This document shows, in pieces, positions 1-5,163 of a stretch of 6,699 nt of DNA. The notes beneath the pieces were generated by a model, which saw only the letters and a program-made list of their open reading frames with translations, was not told the origin of the DNA and searched no databases. Origin of the DNA: Eubacteriales bacterium (GTDB lineage Bacteria; Bacillota; Clostridia; Christensenellales; UMGS416); the NCBI GenBank assembly GCA_028709505.1, contig JAQVWW010000068.1, positions 1 through 6,699 on the forward strand, in the 5' to 3' direction. How positions within the stretch are numbered: the stretch's first letter is position 1; every line of letters begins with the position of its first letter. A program made the translations under genes and the position numbers.

Positions 1-1019
1 TGACGCTGCGCCTGCTGGGCGTCGGCCCCGGCGACGAAGTGCTGGTGCCGGCCTATACCTATACCGCCAGCGCCAGCGTCGTCTGCCACGTGGGCGCGCG
101 CCCGGTGTTTGTCGACAGCCAGCCCGACAGCTACGAGATGGATTACGACGCGCTGTCCGCCGCCGTCACCCGGCGCACCAAGGCCGTCATCCCGGTGGAT
201 ATCGGCGGCGTCGTGTGCGACTATCCGCGCCTCTTTGCGGCGCTGGCTGATACGGCCGGCTCCTTTACGCCCGGCAACGATTTACAGGCGGCGCTGGGGC
301 GGCCCGCCGTGCTGGCCGACGGCGCGCATTCCTTTGGCAGCCTGCGCGGCGGCGTGCCCAGCGGCAGCTTTGGCGACTTTACCGCCTTTTCCTTTCACGC
401 CGTCAAAAGCCTGACCACCGGCGAAGGCGGGGCCATCGTTTGGAAGCCCATCCCGGGCATGGACGACGACGAGTTGTACCGGCAGTACATGCTTTTAAGC
501 CTTCACGGGCAATCCAAGGACGCGCTGGCCAAGCTTGCGCCCGGCGCCTGGGAATACGATATCGTCATGCCCGGCTACAAGTGCAATATGCCCGACATCC
601 TGGCGGCCCTGGGCCTGGCGCAGCTGACGCGCTATGAAGAGATGCTCAGGCACCGCCGCAAAATCGTCGCGCTCTATCAAGATGCGCTGGCCGGACGAGA
701 TGTGGGATGGCTTGCCCACCTCAGCGATGCCAGCCTGACCAACGCGCACCTTTTTATGGCCCAGCTAAACGGCCGTACGCTGGCCCAGCGCAATGCCCTT
801 ATCCACCGGCTTGCCCAGCGGGGCATCGCCGCCAACGTGCACTTTAAGCCGCTGCCCATGATGACGGCCTACCGCAATCTGGGCGCGGATATCGGCGACT
901 ATCCCCATGCCCGGCGCCTTTTCGAGCGGGAAATTACGCTGCCGCTGTATTCGACGCTGTCGCAAAATGACGCGCAGTACGTGGCGCAGAACGTAATCGA
1001 GCTACTGGAGGAAGTCTGA
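1..1019 (+). CDS. DegT/DnrJ/EryC1/StrS family PLP-dependent sugar aminotransferase, 5' end outside window
   Basis: The reading frame is open from base 3, so the gene begins upstream; the methionine codon at 39 lies inside the conserved fold and is not the start. Family enzymes transfer an amino group, usually from glutamate, to a keto-sugar nucleotide in the cytoplasm. Seen here: GVGPGDEVLVPAYTYTAS near the N-terminus, the typical phosphate-binding region; GARPVFVD; ADGAHSFGS, whose Asp (318-320) should contact the PLP ring nitrogen; and SFHAVKSLTTGEGG, whose Lys (405-407) should form the PLP Schiff base. About 338 codons are visible, so roughly 30-50 N-terminal residues are missing. The stretch between VDIGGVVCDYPRLF and the ADGAH motif looks longer than in many relatives. 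A GGAGGA site just before the stop serves the overlapping sugar transferase gene, so the two are co-translated. The pairing suggests synthesis of an amino sugar for a surface glycan. The exact sugar cannot be read from sequence. Confidence 0.93.
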   Translation, partial: TLRLLGVGPGDEVLVPAYTYTASASVVCHVGARPVFVDSQPDSYEMDYDALSAAVTRRTKAVIPVDIGGVVCDYPRLFAALADTAGSFTPGNDLQAALGRPAVLADGAHSFGSLRGGVPSGSFGDFTAFSFHAVKSLTTGEGGAIVWKPIPGMDDDELYRQYMLLSLHGQSKDALAKLAPGAWEYDIVMPGYKCNMPDILAALGLAQLTRYEEMLRHRRKIVALYQDALAGRDVGWLAHLSDASLTNAHLFMAQLNGRTLAQRNALIHRLAQRGIAANVHFKPLPMMTAYRNLGADIGDYPHARRLFEREITLPLYSTLSQNDAQYVAQNVIELLEEV

Positions 1020-1705
1020 TGCTACCCCGATGGGAGACGCTTCCCGCGGATCTGCGCACGCCGGCCGTCCGGCGCTATTATGATATTCTGCGCCGCCGCC
1101 GGGGCACGCTGGCGGCTAAGCGCCTGTTTGATGTGGCCGCTGCCGGCCTTCTAACGGCGGTGCTTTCGCCGCTGATGCTGGCGCTGGCGCTGATCATCCG
1201 GCTGGATTCGCCGGGGCCGGCGCTGTTTCGCCAGCAGCGCGTCACCACCGCCGGGCGCACATTTTGTATCTTTAAATTCCGCACGATGGTCTACCAAAGT
1301 ACCGCCGGCGCCTTTCCCCTTACGGTGGGCCGCGACGATACGCGCATTACCCGCTGCGGCGGTGTGCTGCGCCGCACGCGGCTGGATGAGCTGCCCCAGC
1401 TCTTTAATATCCTAAAAGGCGATATGACGCTGGTGGGTACGCGGCCCGAAGTGCCGCGGTATGTGCAGGCCTATACCGACGAGATGAAGGCCACACTGCT
1501 GCTGCCCGCCGGCGTCACGTCGCCGGCCAGCATCCACTATAAGGACGAGGCGGAACTGCTCGCCCGAAGCGACGACGCCGACGCTGCTTATATCGAAAAA
1601 ATCCTGCCCGAGAAGATGGCCTATAATCTAGCGTATCTGGAGAGTTTATCCTTGCGGGGAGATATCAAAATTCTGTGGGATACGGTGGCAGCGGTGCTTT
1701 GTTAA
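1019..1705 (+). CDS. Polyprenyl-phosphate sugar-1-phosphate transferase (bacterial sugar transferase family, PglC-like)
   Basis: A 228-residue member of the bacterial sugar transferase family (monotopic phosphoglycosyl transferases). These move a sugar-1-phosphate from a nucleotide sugar to undecaprenyl phosphate at the inner membrane face, the first committed step of an exopolysaccharide, capsule or glycoprotein glycan. Seen: KRLFDV (34-39) leading into one hydrophobic segment at about 38-60, interrupted by Ser50-Pro51, the break that in PglC gives a re-entrant helix; SPGPALFRQQRV (64-75); FKFRTM (85-90); RLDELPQLFN (121-130) with the Asp123-Glu124 catalytic dyad; and GTRPEVPRYV (140-149). 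The length matches the short PglC/WcaJ-core form, without the extra N-terminal membrane domain of large WbaP-like enzymes. The start is set by GGAGGA at 1007-1012 and the TGATG overlap with the aminotransferase stop. The sugar is unknown; an aminotransferase partner would fit an amino or diamino sugar, as in bacillosamine pathways. The palindrome array begins two bases after the stop. Confidence 0.93.
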   Translation: MLPRWETLPADLRTPAVRRYYDILRRRRGTLAAKRLFDVAAAGLLTAVLSPLMLALALIIRLDSPGPALFRQQRVTTAGRTFCIFKFRTMVYQSTAGAFPLTVGRDDTRITRCGGVLRRTRLDELPQLFNILKGDMTLVGTRPEVPRYVQAYTDEMKATLLLPAGVTSPASIHYKDEAELLARSDDADAAYIEKILPEKMAYNLAYLESLSLRGDIKILWDTVAAVLC

Positions 1706-1706
1706 A

Positions 1707-2280
1707 AAGGATGCGCAGCATCCTTCCAGCTTATCCTCCCACTAAAATAGCGACAGCGGCCACTTGTGGCCGCGTCAGCGGTAAAGGATGCGCAGCATCC
1801 TTCCAGCCTATCCCCCCACTCAAGCAGCGTTAGCGGCCGCTTGCGGCCGCGATAGCAGGAAAGGATGCGCAGCATCCTTTTTGCCTATCTTCCCACCAAA
1901 AGCAGCGTCAGCGGCCACTTGTGGCCGCGTCAGCGGTAAAGAAGGATGCATCGCATCCTTTTGCCTATCTTCCCACTAAAGCAGCGATAGCGATAAAGGA
2001 TGCGCAGCATCCTTCCAGCCTATCTTCCCACTAGAGCAGCGTCAGCGGCCGCTTGCGGCCGCGATAGCGATAAAGGATGCATCGCATCCTTCCAGCCTAT
2101 CTTCCCAGTAGAGTAGCGACAGCGAGAAAGGATGCACAGCATCCTTCCAGCCTATCTTCCCACTAGAGTAGCGACAGCGAGAAAGGATGCGCAGCATCCT
2201 TTTGCTTATCCCCCCACTCAAGCAGCGTTAGCGGCCACGTGTGGCCGCGATAGCGGTAAAGAAGGATGCGCAGCATCCTT
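1707..2280. repeat. Palindrome A: nine copies of an invariant 8-bp stem with a variable triloop
   Basis: Copies lie at 1707-1725, 1784-1802, 1861-1879, 1942-1960, 1996-2014, 2073-2091, 2128-2146, 2183-2201 and 2262-2280. Both arms (AAGGATGC and GCATCCTT) are identical in all nine. The central three bases are GCA in six copies, ATC in two (1942, 2073) and ACA in one (2128). Copies 3, 4 and 8 run into four or five T residues at the right arm (for example 1878-1882), which makes them modestly terminator-like on the plus strand; the others are followed by CCAGC and are poor terminators. Confidence 0.95.
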
Positions 2281-2328
2281 CCAGCTTATCCTCCCACTAG
2301 AGCAGCGTCAGCGGCCACTTGCGGCCGC
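1756..2328. repeat. Palindrome B: six copies of a GC-rich 8-bp stem with paired substitutions
   Basis: Copies lie at 1756-1773, 1833-1850, 1911-1928, 2045-2062, 2231-2248 and 2311-2328. Those at 1756, 1911 and 2231 have arms GCGGCCAC/GTGGCCGC. Those at 1833 and 2045 have GCGGCCGC on both sides, so the seventh base pair changes from A-T to G-C on both arms together. The last copy (2311) is a hybrid with an A-C mismatch at that pair. The centre is TT except GT in the 2231 copy. Short direct repeats of the form GCGTCAGCG, GCGATAGCG or GCGACAGCG flank the stem, offset by 22 bases (for example 1905-1913 and 1927-1935). Confidence 0.93.
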
Positions 2329-2377
2329 GTCAGCGGTACAAAAACACAAATGCCTTCCCCGCTGTGGTTATCGCTCG

Positions 2378-2397
2378 GCGCAGTAACATTACTGTGC
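2378..2397. repeat. Isolated inverted repeat (CAGTAA/TTACTG hairpin)
   Basis: GCGCAGTAA and TTACTGTGC form a nine-pair stem including one G-T wobble, with a two-base centre (CA) that would open to four in RNA. No T run follows, so it is not a classical terminator. It is unrelated in sequence to palindromes A and B. It may be an operator-like dyad or an RNA hairpin. Confidence 0.5.
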
Positions 2398-2441
2398 GGC
2401 ATAAAATCCGGCGTGCAAAGCAGCGTTTCGGCAGCCCTCGC

Positions 2442-2459
2442 GGGGAAAGTTCCCTTTTT
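2442..2459 (+). terminator. Possible weak rho-independent terminator for the plus-strand glycan operon
   Basis: GGGA and TCCC pair around AAGT, with one possible outer G-T pair, and five T residues (2455-2459) follow. The stem is short, and upstream CCC bases (2435-2437) could compete for the same G run. It is the first site after the sugar transferase gene with a hairpin directly followed by a T run outside the array. Confidence 0.3.
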
Positions 2460-2496
2460 ATCCGCCGCCTAGCGCAAGATTGCCCTCAAATGAGCA

Positions 2497-2514
2497 CCGC
2501 GCGGCGCCGCGCGG
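2497..2514. repeat. Perfect 18-bp GC-only palindrome
   Basis: The sequence centred on GGCGCC (2503-2508) is self-complementary over nine bases on each side. With one bulged base (2515) the pairing continues through AGCA (2493-2496) and TGCT (2516-2519). There is no loop and no following T run, so a terminator role is unlikely. Confidence 0.6.
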
Positions 2515-2533
2515 ATGCTTGGCCTTTACTCAT

Positions 2534-2558
2534 AAAAACGCGGGAGATTCCCGGCGTT
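2534..2558 (-). terminator. Rho-independent terminator of the isomerase-kinase-methyltransferase operon
   Basis: Read on the minus strand directly after the methyltransferase stop, AACGCCGGGA pairs with TCCCGCGTT around loop ATC. That gives nine base pairs with one bulged C, and it runs into five T residues (2538-2534). The stem starts one base after the stop codon, which fits the end of the operon. Confidence 0.85.
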
Positions 2559-2559
2559 G

Positions 2560-3261
2560 TTACGCTTCTGCCCGCCTGCGCAGCCGCAGGATGCAGATAA
2601 CCGGCTCTTCGGGTTGGTTGTCGGGTACCTCGGCAAAGCCGTCCAGCGCAAAGCCCGCCGCAAAGGCTGTGCCCAGCACATGGCTCAGCGGACGGTGGTA
2701 GTAATACTGCGGCACCGGCTGGCCTATGATGGCCTGGCCCTGGTGCACAAAAGGGGACAGATAGCGGCCTTCCGGGCGAACAAAGCACGGGTGGTGCAGC
2801 GAGCAGACAAAGATGCCGCCGGGACGCAATAGCCTATCCAGCGCGGCAAACAGCGGCGCGATGTCCGACATGTCCATCAGCGCCATGTTGGCCACCGCCT
2901 TGTCAAAGGGCCGACCTTCCCCCAAGGCCAGCAGCGCCCGCTCGTCGGTGGCGTCGCATACGGCAAATCGGATGTTTTTCTCCTGCACGGCCCGCCGCCG
3001 GGCGTGGGCAATGAGCTTTTCGCTGTAGTCGCAGGCCACCACATACGCGCCCCTGCCGGCCATGCGCCGGGCGAAGTTGCCGTTGCCGCAGGCTATCTCC
3101 AGGATACGCGCGCCGGGCTGCACGTCCAGCAGCGCCTCGGTGCCCGGCCGTACGATCTGGCGGTGGAAAAAGTTGGATTCGTCACCCATGCGCGCATCCC
3201 AAAAGTCGGCGTTGGCTTCCCAACGGGCGCGGCTGTCGTCGTGGGTCTTATCTTTGGGCAT
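2560..3261 (-). CDS. Class I SAM-dependent methyltransferase
   Basis: A 233-residue cytoplasmic methyltransferase with a Rossmann-type SAM-binding fold. Seen: a preceding helix with WEANADFWDARMGDESNFFH (14-33); motif I ILEIACGNGNFARRM (53-67); the acidic end of strand 2 in VVACDYSEKLI (74-84), whose Asp78 should bind the SAM ribose; an acidic site in VCDATD (101-106); motif IV-like DKAVANMALMDMSD (120-133); and LLRPGGIFVCSLHHPCF (144-160). The C-terminal half (RYLSPF, QYYYHRPLSH) probably shapes the substrate pocket. The closest general type is UbiE/Methyltransf_25-like small-molecule enzymes; the substrate cannot be named. I chose the start at 3261 because AGGAGG lies eight bases upstream; an in-frame ATG at 3306 would overlap the kinase gene and lacks such a site. 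It is the last gene of a three-gene operon and is followed at once by a terminator. Confidence 0.9.
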   Translation of the reverse strand: MPKDKTHDDSRARWEANADFWDARMGDESNFFHRQIVRPGTEALLDVQPGARILEIACGNGNFARRMAGRGAYVVACDYSEKLIAHARRRAVQEKNIRFAVCDATDERALLALGEGRPFDKAVANMALMDMSDIAPLFAALDRLLRPGGIFVCSLHHPCFVRPEGRYLSPFVHQGQAIIGQPVPQYYYHRPLSHVLGTAFAAGFALDGFAEVPDNQPEEPVICILRLRRRAEA

Positions 3262-3269
3262 CTTATTCT

Positions 3270-3275
3270 CCTCCT
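3270..3275 (-). promoter_or_regulatory. Shine-Dalgarno site fixing the methyltransferase start
   Basis: AGGAGG on the minus strand lies eight bases before the ATG at 3261, directly after the kinase stop TAG (3278-3276). It supports the start at 3261 over the longer in-frame alternative at 3306. Confidence 0.85.
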
Positions 3276-4208
3276 CTACCCGATGCGGTATCGCGCCATC
3301 TGGCACAGCAGCGCCCGGGCCTGCCCGGGGATTTGCGAGCCCGCCACGTCCACGCCGGCGTCGTGATAGTGCATGACCTCGGTGAACAGCTCATAGAAAC
3401 ATTTTTTTACGTCAAAGGCGGGGCTGAGCGCGGCCCTTGCCCTGTAGTTGTCCAGCAGGCCGAATTCTTTGCCGTTGGCGTTGTCCAGCTGGTAAAGATC
3501 CAGTTCGGCGTCGGCCCAGCCGCCGCCAAAGGGGTCGAGGAAGGCCGCCGCGTCGGTCTGCCCGTCGTTGAGCAGAATGTTCCACATGTTGTAGTCGCCG
3601 TGGATGAGGCGGGCCTTTACCGAATCGGAAAATATCTGCCCGTAGCCGTCCAGGGCGCGGCGCATGATATCCACCACGTGGCCGTCCAGCGCGCCCCGCC
3701 CCTCCAGGGCGATCGCCTTGTTTAGGATGCTCTGTGCCTGGGTGCGGTAGTAGTCCTGCCAGTTGGGCGCGTAGCAGGCGCCGCCCACCGGGCCGAACCC
3801 GGCGGAATTGACGGCGCTGTGCAGCGCCATCAGGTTGTCCACTACGCTATCCGCGATACGCCGCCGGTGGGCCGCCGGCAGGTTTTGGGCGTGTCCGGCG
3901 TTTTTGCCTTCCAGAAACTCCATCGCCAGCGCATGGACGGGGATTTCCCCGTCGGCGTCGTGGCAGGCATAGAGGACAGGCAGGCGCAGCGCGGCATACC
4001 GGCGCATCGTCTCTATCTGGCAAAACTCACTGCGGTTTAAGCCGGGCTTATCGTATATCTTCACCGCTGTGCGGTAGGGCGGGCCGGATATTTCGGCCAG
4101 GTATACCTTTGCGTAGAAGCCCCCGCCGATGGGGGTTACCCGCAGCGGCGCCTGCCCAAACAGCCCTTTCACCAGCGCCGACGCCGCCGGGATGTGCGTT
4201 TGGCTCAT
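3276..4208 (-). CDS. APH / fructosamine-kinase-like small-molecule kinase
   Basis: A 310-residue protein of the aminoglycoside phosphotransferase / fructosamine kinase superfamily, which transfers phosphate from ATP to a hydroxyl of a small molecule. Seen in order: a glycine-rich loop PIGGGFYAKVY (26-36); the ATP-binding Lys50 in AVKIYDK; a probable helix-C Glu66 in QIETMRRY; a hinge ALAMEFLEG (93-101); the Brenner catalytic motif HGDYNMWN (203-210) with Asp205 as base and Asn210 as metal ligand; and the DFG-equivalent FLDPFGGGWADAELDL (223-238) with Asp225. No membrane segment or signal is visible. The start at 4208 is supported by AGGAGG four bases upstream and by an ATGA overlap with the isomerase stop; an in-frame ATG at 4406 would only add isomerase-antiframe sequence of odd Arg-rich composition. 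Placement after a sugar-isomerase-like gene suggests a sugar or sugar-derived substrate, as in fructosamine or ketose kinases. Antibiotic resistance is possible for this fold, but nothing here supports it. Confidence 0.88.
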   Translation of the reverse strand: MSQTHIPAASALVKGLFGQAPLRVTPIGGGFYAKVYLAEISGPPYRTAVKIYDKPGLNRSEFCQIETMRRYAALRLPVLYACHDADGEIPVHALAMEFLEGKNAGHAQNLPAAHRRRIADSVVDNLMALHSAVNSAGFGPVGGACYAPNWQDYYRTQAQSILNKAIALEGRGALDGHVVDIMRRALDGYGQIFSDSVKARLIHGDYNMWNILLNDGQTDAAAFLDPFGGGWADAELDLYQLDNANGKEFGLLDNYRARAALSPAFDVKKCFYELFTEVMHYHDAGVDVAGSQIPGQARALLCQMARYRIG

Positions 4209-4990
4209 AGCCCCTCCTGCGCCGCCAGCACGCGTAGATGGGCCGTGGCCCGGGCGATGTCCCGGGCAAAGTCTTGCGTGGCGCCTTCGATGCTGACCCG
4301 CCCGGCGTAGCCGGCGGCCTTGAGCGCGGCGAAAAACGCCCGGTATTCCTGCTGGGCTTCGCCGGGCCGGCAATACGCGCGGCTGACCGGCTCGGCAATG
4401 TGGCAATGAACCAGCCTGTCCCCAGCCTCAAGGATGCCGGAGAGCGGCTCGGCATTGTTGTGCACGTGGTAGAGGTCGGCCAGCACCGCCAGGCCCTGCG
4501 GATCACCTGCCCGGCGGCAAAGGGAAAGCGCTTGGCTGACCGTATGGATGACATTGCACTCGCTGTGGGACAGCGGCTCAACAGCCAGCACAATGCCGTG
4601 CCGAGCGGCCAGGCCCGCCGCCTGGCGGGCAAAATCCGCCAGCTGATCCAGCGCCGCCTCTTGGGCAAAGCCGTCGGGCACCTGCCGCGCCGCGCCGCTG
4701 CCGAACACCACCACTTGCACGCCCAGCCGCTGGGCGCGGGCAAAGCCCCGCCGGGCAAAATCCAGCGCTTCGCCCGGGCGGGCGTCGGGGCCGGTCAGGC
4801 GCATGCCGCCGGGCAAGAACAGGTTCATCACCTCTATTGCCAGGCCGGTCTGCTGCACCTGCCGGCACAAGGACGAAAAATCCTCTTCCCGCATCTGGGT
4901 TACGGCGCTGAAACTTAGCTCCGCATAGTCGCAGCCGCCCTGCTTGGCCTGCGTTAGGTGCTCAGGACCGATACATACGCCCAGTTTCAT
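4205..4990 (-). CDS. Xylose-isomerase-like TIM-barrel sugar isomerase/epimerase
   Basis: A 261-residue cytoplasmic protein of the xylose isomerase-like / AP endonuclease 2 TIM-barrel family, which includes D-tagatose and D-psicose 3-epimerases, hydroxypyruvate isomerase and inosose dehydratase IolE. Seen: barrel strand 1 MKLGVCIGP (1-9); YAELSFSAV (22-30); AIEVMNLFLP (51-60); VQVVVFGSGAARQVPDG (91-107); and the probable divalent-metal ligands Glu138 (LAVEPLSHSE), Asp172 (LADLYHVHNN), His195 or His197 (LVHCHIAEP) and Glu235 (VSIEGA). Spacing of these acids and histidines fits the D-tagatose 3-epimerase-like subgroup, so an isomerase or epimerase activity on a keto sugar is more likely than a nuclease. 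The substrate is not determinable. It is the first gene of the operon, with GGAGGA at 5003-4998 eight bases before the ATG, and it overlaps the kinase gene by four bases. Confidence 0.9.
   Translation of the reverse strand: MKLGVCIGPEHLTQAKQGGCDYAELSFSAVTQMREEDFSSLCRQVQQTGLAIEVMNLFLPGGMRLTGPDARPGEALDFARRGFARAQRLGVQVVVFGSGAARQVPDGFAQEAALDQLADFARQAAGLAARHGIVLAVEPLSHSECNVIHTVSQALSLCRRAGDPQGLAVLADLYHVHNNAEPLSGILEAGDRLVHCHIAEPVSRAYCRPGEAQQEYRAFFAALKAAGYAGRVSIEGATQDFARDIARATAHLRVLAAQEGL
4213..4218 (-). promoter_or_regulatory. Shine-Dalgarno site fixing the kinase start
   Basis: AGGAGG (minus strand) lies four bases before the ATG at 4208, inside the end of the isomerase gene. The ATGA overlap (4208-4205) implies translational coupling. 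Confidence 0.8.
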
Positions 4991-4997
4991 CGTGATA

Positions 4998-5003
4998 TCC
5001 TCC
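4998..5003 (-). promoter_or_regulatory. Shine-Dalgarno site of the isomerase gene
   Basis: GGAGGA on the minus strand, seven bases before the ATG at 4990, sets the first start of the minus-strand operon. Confidence 0.8.
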
Positions 5004-5014
5004 GTTTTTTCTTA

Positions 5015-5044
5015 AGGGTACCCCCATCGGGCGCACGGCGTCAA
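5015..5044 (-). promoter_or_regulatory. Candidate promoter of the minus-strand operon
   Basis: On the minus strand, TTGACG (5044-5039) resembles a sigma-A -35 box, followed after 18 bases by TACCCT (5020-5015) as a poor -10 match. The -35 is good and the -10 weak, so it may need an activator or may be the wrong choice. It would put the transcript start near 5008, leaving a leader of about 18 bases. Confidence 0.35.
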
Positions 5045-5066
5045 TCTTTACTGGGGAAAATACCCT
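5015..5066. repeat. Inverted repeat across the divergent promoter region
   Basis: AGGGTA (5015-5020) and TACCCT (5061-5066) are perfect complements. Just inside them, CCCCA (5022-5026) and TGGGG (5052-5056) also pair, separated on the right by four A residues. The left arm covers the candidate -10 of the minus-strand operon, and the right arm lies just upstream of the plus-strand -35. This could be an operator serving both directions. Confidence 0.4.
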
Positions 5067-5073
5067 GTTCTCA

Positions 5074-5102
5074 TTGAAGTGCCGGCGGTTTTCTTTTACA
5101 AT
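5074..5102 (+). promoter_or_regulatory. Sigma-A-type promoter of the L,D-transpeptidase gene
   Basis: TTGAAG (5074-5079), a 17-base spacer and TACAAT (5097-5102) match the housekeeping consensus at ten of twelve positions with ideal spacing. The transcript should begin near 5109, giving a leader of about 55 bases. This rules out the in-frame TTG at 5074 as a start, because it is the -35 box itself. Confidence 0.8.
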
Positions 5103-5163
5103 AGAACTATATTGCGCTTTGTGTATCCTTTTACGGCGTCTATCACTGGTTCGGGGGTATGTT

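Larger units (their letters stand above)
1707..2338. repeat. Tandem array of nine composite two-palindrome units
   Basis: Nine head-to-tail units start at 1707, 1784, 1861, 1942, 1996, 2073, 2128, 2183 and 2262. Each has palindrome A (AAGGATGC, three bases, GCATCCTT), then a conserved linker containing CTATCTTCCCACT or close variants followed by AGCAGCG, then either palindrome B or a short GCGAYAGCG stretch. Units 1, 2, 3, 5, 8 and 9 carry B and are 77-81 bases long. Units 4, 6 and 7 lack B and are 54-55 bases. Units 6 and 7 differ at only three positions, so they look like a recent duplication. The spacing is not a multiple of three and the linkers are conserved, so neither coding nor CRISPR explains it. 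The array fills most of the gap between convergent genes and begins two bases after the sugar transferase stop. It resembles the composite REP/BIME arrays of enterobacteria in architecture but not in sequence. Its function is unknown. Confidence 0.95.
2339..2533. other. Non-coding remainder of the convergent intergenic gap
   Basis: I see no convincing gene here; short open frames cross it but lack ribosome binding sites and recognisable content. It holds three isolated dyads (2378-2397, 2442-2459, 2497-2514), listed separately. AAAGCAGCGTT at 2417-2427 resembles the array linker and could be a decayed unit, but an 11-base match is weak. Confidence 0.6.

Noticed and set aside
1707..1725. First palindrome A as a standard terminator of the sugar transferase gene
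   Set aside because: The stem is only eight pairs and is followed by CCAGC rather than a T run. It might slow transcription, but it is not a convincing terminator.
1707..2338. CRISPR array
   Set aside because: The segments between the palindromes are themselves conserved from unit to unit, unit lengths vary between about 55 and 80, and no cas gene is present.
1788..2600. Small plus-strand open frames of 63-93 codons in and after the array
   Set aside because: They are translations of the palindromic repeats, shift frame between units because the period is not a multiple of three, and lack ribosome binding sites.
3262..3306. Longer methyltransferase start at 3306
   Set aside because: It would overlap the kinase gene by about 30 bases and lacks a ribosome site, while the ATG at 3261 has AGGAGG at ideal spacing.
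3276..4208. Antibiotic-resistance aminoglycoside phosphotransferase
   Set aside because: The fold and catalytic motifs match the superfamily, but the operon context with a sugar isomerase points to a metabolic kinase, and no resistance-specific signature is visible.
4048..4758. 236-codon minus-strand open frame overlapping isomerase and kinase genes
   Set aside because: It is in a different frame from both recognised proteins, is Arg/Pro/Ala-rich and has no family motifs.
4238..4918. 226-codon plus-strand open frame opposite the isomerase
   Set aside because: It is an antisense shadow of a gene with clear metal-ligand motifs; no ribosome site or domain is visible.
5074..5163. Upstream TTG start for the L,D-transpeptidase
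   Set aside because: The TTG is the -35 box of a good promoter, so the codon would lie upstream of the transcript start.
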